DNA of 64,000 nucleotides from CBDFHB01 sp965250115 (GTDB taxonomy: Bacteria > Acidobacteriota > Vicinamibacteria > Marinacidobacterales > SMYC01): assembly GCA_965250115.1 (NCBI GenBank), contig CBDFNJ010000001.1, forward strand, positions 992,001 through 1,056,000. Direction: 5' to 3'. Positions 49,066 through 57,136 of this stretch are shown here, in pieces (position 1 is the stretch's first letter; each line of letters starts with the position of its first letter). The position numbers and the translations under genes are program-made. The notes beneath the pieces were generated by a model. The model did no database searches, was not told the origin of the DNA, and saw only the letters and a list, made by a program, of their open reading frames with translations.

Positions 49066-49851
49066 ATGGCGACGTACGTCATCGGCGACATCCAGGGGTG
49101 TTTTATCACGTTGCAGAGGCTCCTCGATCGGCTGGACTTCGAGCGCGGCCGCGATCATCTCTGGCTCGTCGGCGACCTAGTGAACCGCGGACCGGATTCC
49201 CTGAGGGTACTGCGGTGGGCCAAGGAGCTCGAAGAGGATGGCGGCGCGGTCGCGGTTCTCGGTAATCACGACCTTCACCTCATCGCCTGCGCCGAGGGGC
49301 TTCGTTCCGCACGCCCCGGCGATACCCTCAAGGCCGTGCTCGAGGCGCCCGACCTCGATGCGCTCCGAAAGTGGTTGGCCTCTAGACCGCTCCTGCATCG
49401 CGAGGACGACCACGTACTCGTTCACGCTGGGTTGCTACCTTGCTGGAGTCTCGAGGAGGCAGAGAGGCTTGCAAGCGAGGCCGGTCGGGCGTTGCGCGAC
49501 CATGAGACGCGCATCCCGTTGCTCGAAGCGCTCTACCGGAAGCGAAAGGGTGGCAAGAAACTACGCGCCATCCTCGAAGCCTTCACTCGAGTTCGTACCG
49601 TGTCGGGGACAGGAGAGCTCTGCCGTGACTTCAGCGGACCGCCGTCGCAGGCTCCCGAAGGGTGCCGTCCGTGGTTCGAGCTGGGAACGTGGAAGGAGAC
49701 GGTCGTCTTCGGTCACTGGGCGGCGCTCGGGCTCTACGTTACCGAGCGCCTCATCGGTGTCGACTCGGGCTGTGTTTGGGGAGGGAGCCTTTCGGCGGTC
49801 CGTCTCGAGGATCGAGCCGTTTTTCAAGAGCCGAGCGAGCTTCAGGACTGA
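49066..49851 (+). CDS. apaH: Symmetrical bis(5'-nucleosyl)-tetraphosphatase
   Basis: A 261-residue metallophosphatase that splits Ap4A into two ADP. Metal-binding motifs: GDIQGC (residues 7-12), GDLVNRGPDS (about 36-45), GNHDLHL (about 64-70), VHAGLLP and FGHWAALG. Start at the ATG of MATYVIGD; an in-frame ATG at 49054 is possible. It is divergent from ppx with only 27 bp between starts, so the two promoters overlap. Its 3' end overlaps that of the convergent CHAD gene by 10 bp. Confidence 0.94.
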   Translation: MATYVIGDIQGCFITLQRLLDRLDFERGRDHLWLVGDLVNRGPDSLRVLRWAKELEEDGGAVAVLGNHDLHLIACAEGLRSARPGDTLKAVLEAPDLDALRKWLASRPLLHREDDHVLVHAGLLPCWSLEEAERLASEAGRALRDHETRIPLLEALYRKRKGGKKLRAILEAFTRVRTVSGTGELCRDFSGPPSQAPEGCRPWFELGTWKETVVFGHWAALGLYVTERLIGVDSGCVWGGSLSAVRLEDRAVFQEPSELQD

Positions 49852-51287
49852 GGTGGGTCGGGGCGCTTCGCCTGGCGCCGGCGCGCGAGGGAGAAGAGCT
49901 CGTAGCGCTCGGAGCCCGTGACATCTCGGCGTACGTAAGCGGCAATCCACCTGGGCAGCGGCGCATCCGCAGGGAGCTCGGCTTCGGCGAGCACGATTCC
50001 GTGGCGCTCGCAGGCGAGGAGCACCCAGAGCCTGTCACCGTCCCGGTAACCATACCTCTGGAGGTCGAGACGACGGCCATCCGTCAGCGACCAGAGAGCG
50101 TCGAACGACGGTCGCGTCAGCGGCTCCTCGAGAACGACGTCGCCCGTGCCTCTTACGGCGCGGCGATAGCTGACGCGTCTTCCCGCGCGTAGAGACTCGA
50201 CGCGCTCGAGGAGCTTTCGACCCGGAAGCCAACCCATCCGCAAGCGATCGGGGCGCAGGCCTCGCACTGCTTCCGGCAAACCTCGTAGCAGAAACCTGCG
50301 CTTCGGAAGGGTTTCGGCCTCTCCGATGAGGCCTTCGCCAAAGGTTTCTACCTCGGCGAAAAATCCGCGGCCGGCGTCGCCTATCCAGCTCGAAGTGAGC
50401 TCTCGGAAACCGGCGTCCCGCCTCTCTCTCTGGACTTCGAGCAGCGCAAGCAGGCCCGGCCGTGCCGAGGCCGTCACGTCGCCCGGGGCTTCATCGTTTA
50501 GGGCGAGCTCTCGAAGCGCTCGAGCTTCCTCGAGCGCCGAGCTCTCGAGTGCCGCTCCAATCTCTTCCGTCAGCACGCGGGTATCCTGAAGCTCGCCCAG
50601 GCAATCCTGTAGCGATCTCATCTTCTTGATCAACGGCCGCGCCTCGCTTAGCTCACGCTGCAGAGGCTCGAGGAGGTAGCGCAATCGCTTCGCTGCGATG
50701 CGCGCTCGGTGGAGCGCCGCCGCGTCCCGCGCAGATTCCACGGCCTCGAGGCGCTTCAGTAGCCTCTCTCCATGCTCGCGGATCAATCGGCCGGTCGCGG
50801 ATTGGAAGCGACCCCGGACGTCGTGGGTCTTCAGATGCATCCGAGCCAGATTCCGCTTCATAACCTTGCGAGCGGTGTCGAATCGTCTTCTGAGCTCCGC
50901 CGCGGTTGGGGTTTCGCCCAGCCTAGCCTCGAGCCGCTCCCGCAGGTGCGCTGACGCGGAGCTCGCCGGCTCCTGCAATCGCTCCTGCTCCGCGCCGAGA
51001 TAGTCGAGCTGAACCTCCACGTCGCGGGCAACGTTCGTCGAGGAGGCGAGAGACTTCAAGAGGCTCGCGAGTTTCCGAGGCCGCGAGCCCGCGAGAAAGC
51101 GTCGGTAGGCACCGACGGCGCTCCGGCTACGACGGAGTGCTACCCGGAAATCGTGCAGTGCCTCGCCGTCCTCACCGCGCTCCATCCGTTCGAGAGCCCG
51201 CTCCGCCTCCTCGAGAAGTAGCAGACAGAGCAGACGCGCGCTCTCCTCGGACGATCGCTCGAGGGCTTCCACCGAGAGCTTGACCAT
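49842..51287 (-). CDS. CHAD domain protein with C-terminal CYTH-like domain
   Basis: A 481-residue protein. Residues 1 to about 300 are a CHAD domain with its conserved basic helices: LHDFRVALRRSRSAVGAYRR (first half) and HRARIAAKRLRYLLEPL (second half). Residues about 330-470 look like a CYTH (triphosphate tunnel) domain: KRRFLLRGLPE, VSYRRAVRGTGDVVLEEPLT, RYGYRDGDRLWVLLACERHG and IVLAEAELPADAPLPRWIAA. The usual order is CYTH-CHAD; here it is reversed, and the ExExK motif that opens active CYTH domains is replaced by LPKRRFLL, so catalysis is doubtful. CHAD domains bind polyphosphate, which fits the nearby ppx and apaH. Confidence 0.75.
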   Translation of the reverse strand: MVKLSVEALERSSEESARLLCLLLLEEAERALERMERGEDGEALHDFRVALRRSRSAVGAYRRFLAGSRPRKLASLLKSLASSTNVARDVEVQLDYLGAEQERLQEPASSASAHLRERLEARLGETPTAAELRRRFDTARKVMKRNLARMHLKTHDVRGRFQSATGRLIREHGERLLKRLEAVESARDAAALHRARIAAKRLRYLLEPLQRELSEARPLIKKMRSLQDCLGELQDTRVLTEEIGAALESSALEEARALRELALNDEAPGDVTASARPGLLALLEVQRERRDAGFRELTSSWIGDAGRGFFAEVETFGEGLIGEAETLPKRRFLLRGLPEAVRGLRPDRLRMGWLPGRKLLERVESLRAGRRVSYRRAVRGTGDVVLEEPLTRPSFDALWSLTDGRRLDLQRYGYRDGDRLWVLLACERHGIVLAEAELPADAPLPRWIAAYVRRDVTGSERYELFSLARRRQAKRPDPPQS

Positions 51288-51364
51288 GGGATCCGCGATG
51301 ATAGCAAGCCTAGGGCGACTTGACGAAACAGGACCATTTGCTACGGTGATTCATGGGAGGTTTC

Positions 51365-51889
51365 ATGACTCACTGCATCCATCGAACGCTGGCCTTGATG
51401 CTGCTCGGTCTCTTCACCGCCTGCGGTGGAGGCGAGGAGCCAGAAACGAACCAAGCGGCGACTCCTGGGAGCTCGAGGCCAAGCGGCAGGGGCGTTTGCG
51501 GGCTGCTCATGCAAGCCGAGGTGGACGAGCTCTTCGGTACGTCCGTAGGGGCCGGAGTCGACGAGGCGCTTCCCGACGGCTCCGAGATCTGCTCCTGGCC
51601 CGCGGGTGAAGACCCGAGCCTTCTGTTGCAGGTGGGCGCCGCCGCTTCGGACATCGTTGGCGCTGTGGATCTCGGGGAAGGCTATCTTGTTGCCGAGGTA
51701 TCCGGCATGAACGGGCCTGGGGCCGTGGCTACGGAGGTGAGTAACTCCGAGAAAACGGTGGCCATTCTCGCGATGAACGCGGGCGAGAAATCCATCATCC
51801 TGAGCCCTATTGGGCTCGGGCTCCAGGAAGCATCGGCTCAGTTCGAGCGATTGAAGGAGCTGATGGGCCTCATGGCCCAGAGAATGTAG
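51365..51889 (+). CDS. Lipoprotein of unknown function
   Basis: A 174-residue protein. GGGAGG five bases before the ATG at 51365 fixes the start. The signal peptide ends in the lipobox LFTAC (CIHRTLALMLLGLFTAC), followed by a Gly/Glu/Thr linker of about 25 residues. The mature domain (RGVCGLLMQAEVDELFG...CSWPAGEDPSLLLQV) has two Cys that may pair and resembles DUF3558-like lipoprotein domains; this is tentative. It should be anchored to the inner leaflet of the outer membrane or the inner membrane. Confidence 0.6.
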   Translation: MTHCIHRTLALMLLGLFTACGGGEEPETNQAATPGSSRPSGRGVCGLLMQAEVDELFGTSVGAGVDEALPDGSEICSWPAGEDPSLLLQVGAAASDIVGAVDLGEGYLVAEVSGMNGPGAVATEVSNSEKTVAILAMNAGEKSIILSPIGLGLQEASAQFERLKELMGLMAQRM

Positions 51890-51911
51890 CCTAGACTAGG
51901 ACCTCAAAAAG

Positions 51912-52781
51912 TCAGTTCCGGTCTGGCCAGGGCTCGTCCCGCACGACCGCGAACGGCTCGGCTGCGAACGCACGGCGCTTGGCCTCCCGCTTCGCGAGGT
52001 CGAAGGTGTCTCCGGGTCGAAGGAAGTAGAACCGACCTCCATCCGCGAGCAACCGGGTATTGTCGTAGATGGCGACGACACTCTGGCCGATCACCTCGAA
52101 GGTGTCACCTCGGACGACGATGGCGGTATCCTCGTCGATGCCGATGCCGAGAAGCTCAGGGTGCTTCTCGATCACTGGAATGAGGTCAAAGTGGCGGGTT
52201 CTCGTTATGAGATGCTGGTCGATGGCGACGTTTCTGAGCAGCCCGAAGCCCTTCACGTGATCTCCCATCACGATTCGGTTGGTCTCGCTGTCGCCTCGTA
52301 CCAGGTAGGATCCCTGGATCGAAGCCCCGGCCGAGGACCCTCCAATGACGCCGCCTCGCTCGAGGAGAGTATGAAGCTCGCGCTCGATGCACGTCCCCAA
52401 ATAGACGTCCGATAGTCGCTGCGGGCGGCCACCCGGAAACCAGACACCTGTGGCCTGGCGAATCGGCTCGGTAAAGGCTTCCGAGTTCGCGACGTTTCTG
52501 TCCCGGGTGTGGAGCACCGTGGCCTCGGCGCCGAGGCCGCGCCAGCGGCCTACGCCGGGATAGAAATCGTCGTAGTCTTCGTCCGCGCCTGCCGTCGGGA
52601 TCACGACGATCCGGGCCCCAGGACCCCCCGCGAGCGTGATGAAACGCTTCATGATGGTCTCGTCTCTCATGGCGCCGCCGACGATGACGAGGCTCCCGCG
52701 GGCGGGACCGATCTCCTGGGCCCCAAGCCCCTGGGCGAGCCACAACGCCAGCAGAATCGACGAGGTCCAGTGCCTCCGCAT
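51912..52781 (-). CDS. Secreted cyanophycinase-like serine peptidase (S51 family)
   Basis: A 289-residue protein with a signal peptide (MRRHWTSSILLALWLAQGLGAQ). The S51 fold is seen in GSLVIVGGAMRDETI, ARIVVIPTAGADED, GVWFPGGRPQRLSDV, the nucleophile GGSSAGASIQGS (Ser about residue 155) and AIDQHLITRTRHFDLIPVIE with HPELLGIGIDEDTAIVV. These match cyanophycinases that cleave multi-L-arginyl-poly-aspartate to dipeptides. With a signal peptide and no cyanophycin synthetase in the window, it may feed on external polymer or act on another beta-peptide. The start at 52781 is divergent from selB. Confidence 0.85.
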   Translation of the reverse strand: MRRHWTSSILLALWLAQGLGAQEIGPARGSLVIVGGAMRDETIMKRFITLAGGPGARIVVIPTAGADEDYDDFYPGVGRWRGLGAEATVLHTRDRNVANSEAFTEPIRQATGVWFPGGRPQRLSDVYLGTCIERELHTLLERGGVIGGSSAGASIQGSYLVRGDSETNRIVMGDHVKGFGLLRNVAIDQHLITRTRHFDLIPVIEKHPELLGIGIDEDTAIVVRGDTFEVIGQSVVAIYDNTRLLADGGRFYFLRPGDTFDLAKREAKRRAFAAEPFAVVRDEPWPDRN

Positions 52782-52835
52782 GGGGTAATGATCTAGCACA
52801 TTCTTGAGGCTCCTCGCTATGATGGGTCCTCAGCC

Positions 52836-54743
52836 ATGAAGCACGTCGTGATCGGGACCGCCGGGCACATCGACCACGGGAAGAGCGCGCTCGTCCGAGC
52901 GCTCACCGGCACCGATCCCGACCGTCTCAAGGAGGAGAAGGAGCGAGGTATCACTATCGACCTCGGTTTCGCCTTCTTGCGCGACGGCGAAGAGCTCTCG
53001 CTCGGGTTCGTGGACGTTCCGGGCCACGAGCGTTTCGTGAAAAACATGCTCGCTGGGGTCGGCGGGATCGACTTCGTCCTGCTCGTCGTCGCGGCGGATG
53101 AATCGGTCATGCCGCAGACCCGTGAGCACTTCGAGATCTGCCGTTTGCTCCGGGTACCGCGCGGTCTCGTGGTGCTCACGAAGTCGGATCTCGTCGACGA
53201 GGATCTGAGAGAGCTCGCGGCGCTCGAGACCCGTGAGCTCGTCGCGGGAAGCTTCCTCGAAGGTGCCCCCGTCGTCGAAGTCTCCTCGAAGACGGGAGCG
53301 GGCATCGAGGAGCTCAAAGCCGTTCTGTTCGCCATGGGGCGGGAGGTTCCGGGTCGATCGTCTGAGGGGCTCTTTCGCCTTCCGGTGGACCGTGTCTTCT
53401 CGATGAAAGGCTTCGGAACCGTCGTCACAGGGACCCTGATAGCGGGATCCGTGAGCCGGGATGATGAAGTCGAGCTCGTGCCGCGGGGGCTTTCCGCAAG
53501 GGTGCGGGGTCTCCAGGTGCAGGGCGAGAAGCGCGACGAAGCCTCGGCCGGGCAGCGCACGGCGGTGAACCTGCAAGGTGTCGAGGTCGCACAGATCGAG
53601 AGAGGGGACGTGCTCGTGCGTCCGAGGAGCGTCCTGCCCGCGCTCATGATCGACGCGGAAATCGAAGTGTTGAAGACGTCTCCCCTGCGCATCAAGGATC
53701 TGTCTCGGGTCCACCTCCACACGGGTACGGCCCAGGTCCTCGCGCGGGTTCGTGTGCTGGGGTCTCGAAAAAGCATTGCTCCGGGCGAAAGCGGTTTCGT
53801 GCAGCTTCGTCTCGAAGGGCCCGTCGTCGCCGTTCGGCGCGATCGCTTCATCTTGAGACGCTATTCGCCGCTCGAAACGATCGCCGGAGGTCTCGTCCTC
53901 GACACTCTGCCGCTGAAACACGCCGTCTCTTCCGGAACGGGCCTCACGACGTGCCAGTTTCTTCTCGACGGCACCGACGACGAGGCCGCGGCTCTCTTCG
54001 TCAAGGAGCTCGGCGAGCGGGGAATCTATGAAATGGATCTCGCGCAAAGGCTGGGCCTTCCCCTGGAGGAGGCCGGTGTCGCGATCGAGACGCTGCTGAA
54101 GCGGAAGAAGGCGTCCATCGTGACACGCTCTCCTCGCCTTCTGGTCGCTCCCGACGTCGTGGGGAGTCTCTCCTCGCGAGTATTGAGCGAGCTCGAAGGC
54201 TATCAGAAGAGAAATCCCCTACTTGCCGGAATGCCCAAGAGTGAGCTACGGGACAAGACCGCGCGCCGCATGCCGCTCGAGATCTTCGAGTGGGTCATCG
54301 CGCGAATGAGCGAGTCGGGGCGGCTACGCGTGGCCAAGGAGCTCGTCGCTGCTTCGGAGCATCGTATTCAGATGAGCGACGAGGAGGGCGAGGCCAAGGA
54401 GTTTCTCGTGAGGGAGTATCGGCGGGACGGCTACAAGCCGCGCAGCCTGAGCGAGACCGCCGCCGCCGCCAAGCGGGACTCGACGCTTCTTGAGCGCGTT
54501 CAGAGAGTCTTGTTGCGCGACGGTACCCTCGTCCAGGTGGCGGAAGGGATGGTTTTCCATCACGAAGTGCTCCAGGAGCTCAAGGATAAGGTGCGGGGGT
54601 TCAAGGCCGAGCGAGATCGCATCGACGTCGCTTTCTTCAAAGAGATGGCGGGAGTTACCCGCAAGCACGCCATTCCGCTTCTCGAGTGGCTCGACCGTCA
54701 GCGCGTGACAAAGCGATCCGGCAACGACCGCGTCATTCTCTGA
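52836..54743 (+). CDS. selB: Selenocysteine-specific translation elongation factor SelB
   Basis: A 635-residue protein. The GTPase domain begins at the N-terminus: GTAGHIDHGKSALVRALTG (G1), DVPGHERFVKNML (G3), LTKSDLVDE (G4). Domains 2 and 3 follow (TVVTGTLIAGSVSRDDEVEL), then a long C-terminal part with winged helices that binds the SECIS hairpin (MPLEIFEWVIARMSE; IDVAFFKEMAGVTRKHAIPL). It delivers Sec-tRNA to in-frame UGA codons. No selA, selC, selD or clear selenoprotein gene is in the window, but its presence implies selenocysteine use by this organism. Confidence 0.95.
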   Translation: MKHVVIGTAGHIDHGKSALVRALTGTDPDRLKEEKERGITIDLGFAFLRDGEELSLGFVDVPGHERFVKNMLAGVGGIDFVLLVVAADESVMPQTREHFEICRLLRVPRGLVVLTKSDLVDEDLRELAALETRELVAGSFLEGAPVVEVSSKTGAGIEELKAVLFAMGREVPGRSSEGLFRLPVDRVFSMKGFGTVVTGTLIAGSVSRDDEVELVPRGLSARVRGLQVQGEKRDEASAGQRTAVNLQGVEVAQIERGDVLVRPRSVLPALMIDAEIEVLKTSPLRIKDLSRVHLHTGTAQVLARVRVLGSRKSIAPGESGFVQLRLEGPVVAVRRDRFILRRYSPLETIAGGLVLDTLPLKHAVSSGTGLTTCQFLLDGTDDEAAALFVKELGERGIYEMDLAQRLGLPLEEAGVAIETLLKRKKASIVTRSPRLLVAPDVVGSLSSRVLSELEGYQKRNPLLAGMPKSELRDKTARRMPLEIFEWVIARMSESGRLRVAKELVAASEHRIQMSDEEGEAKEFLVREYRRDGYKPRSLSETAAAAKRDSTLLERVQRVLLRDGTLVQVAEGMVFHHEVLQELKDKVRGFKAERDRIDVAFFKEMAGVTRKHAIPLLEWLDRQRVTKRSGNDRVIL

Positions 54744-54751
54744 AGCCCCAG

Positions 54752-54783
54752 AGTGGGCAGGCGTTTGCCTTTCCTCGCCCACT
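54752..54783 (+). other. Nested hairpin after selB
   Basis: AGTGGGC (54752-54758) pairs perfectly with GCCCACT (54777-54783), and inside lies a second perfect stem AGGC/GCCT with loop GTTT (54759-54770). It starts nine bases after the selB stop. It is followed by AGAATAACTTTG, not by a T-run, so it is a weak candidate for an intrinsic terminator and may instead be an mRNA-end or Rho-associated structure. Confidence 0.45.
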
Positions 54784-54865
54784 AGAATAACTTTGCCTCA
54801 CCCGTCCGTGATGCGAAGGATGGCTCACCGTCTGCCCATCCTCAACCAGCGACCCTGGGGGGCTC

Positions 54866-55378
54866 ATGAGCAAGGCTTTCACCAAAGAATCGGATGAAGG
54901 TCCGTTCGACGAGGTGATTCCTGAACCCAAGGACCTCTTACCGGAGGGGCTGAAGAACTACGTGACGCCGGAAGGTGCCGAGGCTCTCCGTGGCGAGCTG
55001 CGTCATCTGGAAGAGAAGGTTCGACCGGAGGTGGCCCGGGCGAAGAGGCAGGTCGAGGCTCGGAGTCGGCTCGAGGCCATCGACCGCCGAGCTCATTTCC
55101 TCCGGAAACGCATCGCCAACATGGTCGTCGTGGACCCCGAGAACCAGGAGCGGGACAGCGTGCGCTTCGGAGCCAGGGTGGGGGTCGCCGACGAGGAGGG
55201 CAACGAGAGGGTCTATCAGATCGTCGGCGTCGACGAGAGCGAGCCAACTCGCGGCAAGATTGGCTGGATCTCACCCATCGCCAAGGCGCTCATCTCGGCT
55301 CGCGTCGGTGACGTCGTGACGCTCGAGCTACCCGATGGCGACGTGGAGCTCGAGATTCTGAGCATCCAATACGGCTAG
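54866..55378 (+). CDS. GreA/GreB-family transcription elongation factor
   Basis: A 170-residue protein. It starts MSKAFTKESDE, as GreB proteins do, has the coiled coil (LRGELRHLEEKVRPEVARAK...RLEAIDRRAHFLRKRIAN) that enters the RNA polymerase secondary channel, and a C-terminal FKBP-like domain (SVRFGARVGVADEEGNERVYQIVG; GWISPIAKALISARVGDVV). The coiled-coil tip normally carries two acidic residues; the expected tip region here is ARSRLEAIDRR, so only a reduced acidic pair is present. It rescues backtracked polymerase by stimulating transcript cleavage. Confidence 0.85.
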   Translation: MSKAFTKESDEGPFDEVIPEPKDLLPEGLKNYVTPEGAEALRGELRHLEEKVRPEVARAKRQVEARSRLEAIDRRAHFLRKRIANMVVVDPENQERDSVRFGARVGVADEEGNERVYQIVGVDESEPTRGKIGWISPIAKALISARVGDVVTLELPDGDVELEILSIQYG

Positions 55379-55424
55379 CGAGCGGTAACCTATACATCTA
55401 CCGCGAGCCCGGCCCGAGTGATAG

Positions 55425-55866
55425 TCATTTATTCCGGACTCCGAGCACCGTGAAGCCGATGAGGGCGGACTTCACGACGTAGATCAGCTGATTGTTCGAC
55501 TTCGCGTCGCTAGGCCAGAAGAAGAAACCCACGTTCGTGAGGAGCTCGAGAGAGTTCTCGGCTACACCCTCGAGCGACTCGTTGTCCTCGAAGCGTAACC
55601 GCACCCGAAGGCCCGGCCGATCGGGCTCATGATGGAGCGACTTCTCCTCCATGAAGTCTCGATCCCCCACGAAATCGCGGACGAAGAAAACCGCCTTGAG
55701 CTTGTGGATATCGATGGGCAAGGGCTCGCCGTTGAGGTCCGTCATCATTGAGGACACCGCGGGTGAGGAGCCGTCCCTTCCCGAGAAAGCCGGGGATCAG
55801 TTGCCCTTGTTTCGAACGGGCGATGATGGCGAGGCGCTGGGAGAGGAGCTCTTTGAGAGTGTCCAT
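55425..55866 (-). pseudogene. Small conserved hypothetical (DUF6982-like), frameshifted
   Basis: The 5' part reads MDTLKELLSQRLAIIARSKQ from 55866; the 3' part, in another frame, contains DLNGEPLPIDIHKLKAVFFV and RDFVGDRDFMEEKS up to 55425. The expected arrangement of this small beta-rich family (an 'R-x-x-x-G-x-L-x-x-G-F' strand, a spacer, then 'LKAVFFV+dF') is restored by a one-base change near 55787 (the TTTCTCGGG region), joining GQLIPGF to SGRDGSSPAV. The family is common in acidobacteria and of unknown function. It is divergent from the glgC remnant, whose first codons overlap its 5' side region. Confidence 0.5.
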
Positions 55867-55892
55867 AGCTTCAATGGTAGGATGAGCTTGCC

Positions 55893-56400
55893 GTGCCGGA
55901 CAAGACACTTGCCCTGATTCTCGGGGGAGGGACCGGGGCGCGGCTCTTTTTCCTCACGGCCCAGCGCTCGAAGCCCGCCGTGCCGTTCGGAGGCAAGTAC
56001 CGTCTCGTCGACGTTCGCATCAGCAACTATCTCAACAGCGGGATCCGGCGCATCTTCGTGCTCACGCAGTTCAACTCCGCTTCCCTCAACAACCATGTGG
56101 GTCGAACCTATCGCTTCGACTCTTTCGGGCGAAGCTCCGCCGACATCATTGCGGCCGAGCAGACACCGGAGCACAAGGACTGGTTTCAAGGCACCGCGGA
56201 CGCGGTTCGCCAGAACCTGCAACACATCATAACAAAATCGACCGGGGGTCGAGCGCGTGCTCATCTTGGGCGGAGATCAGCTCTATCGGATGAACTTCCG
56301 GACTTGCTGGACGAGCATTTCGCGAGAGACGCGGAGGTGCGACACCGTCGTCATGGGTTGGGGTCAGTCCTGACACCGGGGAGGTCTGCGGCTCTCTTTG
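55893..56400 (+). pseudogene. glgC: Glucose-1-phosphate adenylyltransferase remnant
   Basis: The first 110 codons are clearly GlgC: ALILGGGTGARLFFLTAQRS (nucleotide loop), KPAVPFGGKYRLVD, FVLTQFNSASLNNH and WFQGTADAVRQNLQ. Beyond 56225 similarity hops between frames (ERVLILGGDQLYRMNF in one, PDLLDEHFARDAEV in another), which requires at least two or three small indels. The remaining 270 or so codons (sugar-binding and beta-helix domains) are missing, and radC begins at 56411. The gene is dead, so glycogen synthesis would need another copy. Confidence 0.85.
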
Positions 56401-56410
56401 TCGTCTTTCA

Positions 56411-57085
56411 ATGGACGTGAAGGGATTGAGCCCGGGGGACCGGCCTCGCGAGAAGCTGCTCGAGCATGGGGCGGAGAGCCTGGGGGTGAACGAGCTGCTC
56501 GCGGTTCTGCTCGGATGCGGGAGCCGAAGTCTCTCGGCGCTCGAGCTGGCGAATCGACTTCTCGCTTTCTCGGGAGGCCTCGTGGGCCTCACCCAGTCGA
56601 GCGCAGAGGCCCTGGCTAGCCTCCACGGGCTCAAACAGGCGCGAGCGGCACGGATTCTGGCGGCCATCGAGCTCGGCAAGCGCGCTGCGTCGCCCCCCGT
56701 GACTCCCCGTCCCCGGTTCCGGTTGCCCACCGATGCCGCGCGCTTTCTGATGCCGCGCTTCGGCGCGAAGCCGCTCGAGGAGTTCGGTGTCCTCGCGCTC
56801 GATACTCGAAACGGGCTCAAATGTCTGAAAGTCGTCTCGACGGGGACTCTCAACGGATCGCTCGTTCATCCGCGTGAGGTGTTCCGCGAGGCGGCCATCC
56901 TTCAGGCTGCTGCCATCATCGCCTTTCACAACCACCCATCGGGAGACCCCTCACCGTCACGTGAGGATCGCGAGCTCACGAGAAGGCTCCACCAGGCCGG
57001 AGTCATCATGGGAATCGAGCTTCTCGACCACGTAATCGTGACGGCGGATCGGCACTTCAGCTTCAAGGAGCGAGGGTTGCTTTGA
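56411..57085 (+). CDS. radC: RadC family protein (JAMM/MPN+ domain)
   Basis: A 224-residue protein: an N-terminal helix-hairpin-helix part (GVNELLAVLLGCGSRSLSAL) and the MPN+ metallo-domain with VHPREVFREA, FHNHPSGDPSPSREDRELT (metal-binding H-x-H...D) and VIMGIELLDHVIV. The family was named for a DNA-repair phenotype that was later questioned; the biochemical role is open. It starts only a few bases after the glgC remnant, whose 3' loss may have placed it there. A gap of 51 bp separates it from larC. Confidence 0.92.
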   Translation: MDVKGLSPGDRPREKLLEHGAESLGVNELLAVLLGCGSRSLSALELANRLLAFSGGLVGLTQSSAEALASLHGLKQARAARILAAIELGKRAASPPVTPRPRFRLPTDAARFLMPRFGAKPLEEFGVLALDTRNGLKCLKVVSTGTLNGSLVHPREVFREAAILQAAAIIAFHNHPSGDPSPSREDRELTRRLHQAGVIMGIELLDHVIVTADRHFSFKERGLL

Positions 57086-57136
57086 ACGCTCGTTTGCTAA
57101 ACTGCGTCTTTCGCGACAGACTGCACGGCTTCGAGC

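Noticed and set aside
54752..54783. Intrinsic terminator after selB
   Set aside because: The stem is good but no T-run follows; kept only as an unexplained hairpin.
55893..56400. Programmed frameshifting in glgC
   Set aside because: Several shifts in both directions would be needed and two thirds of the gene is absent; decay fits better.
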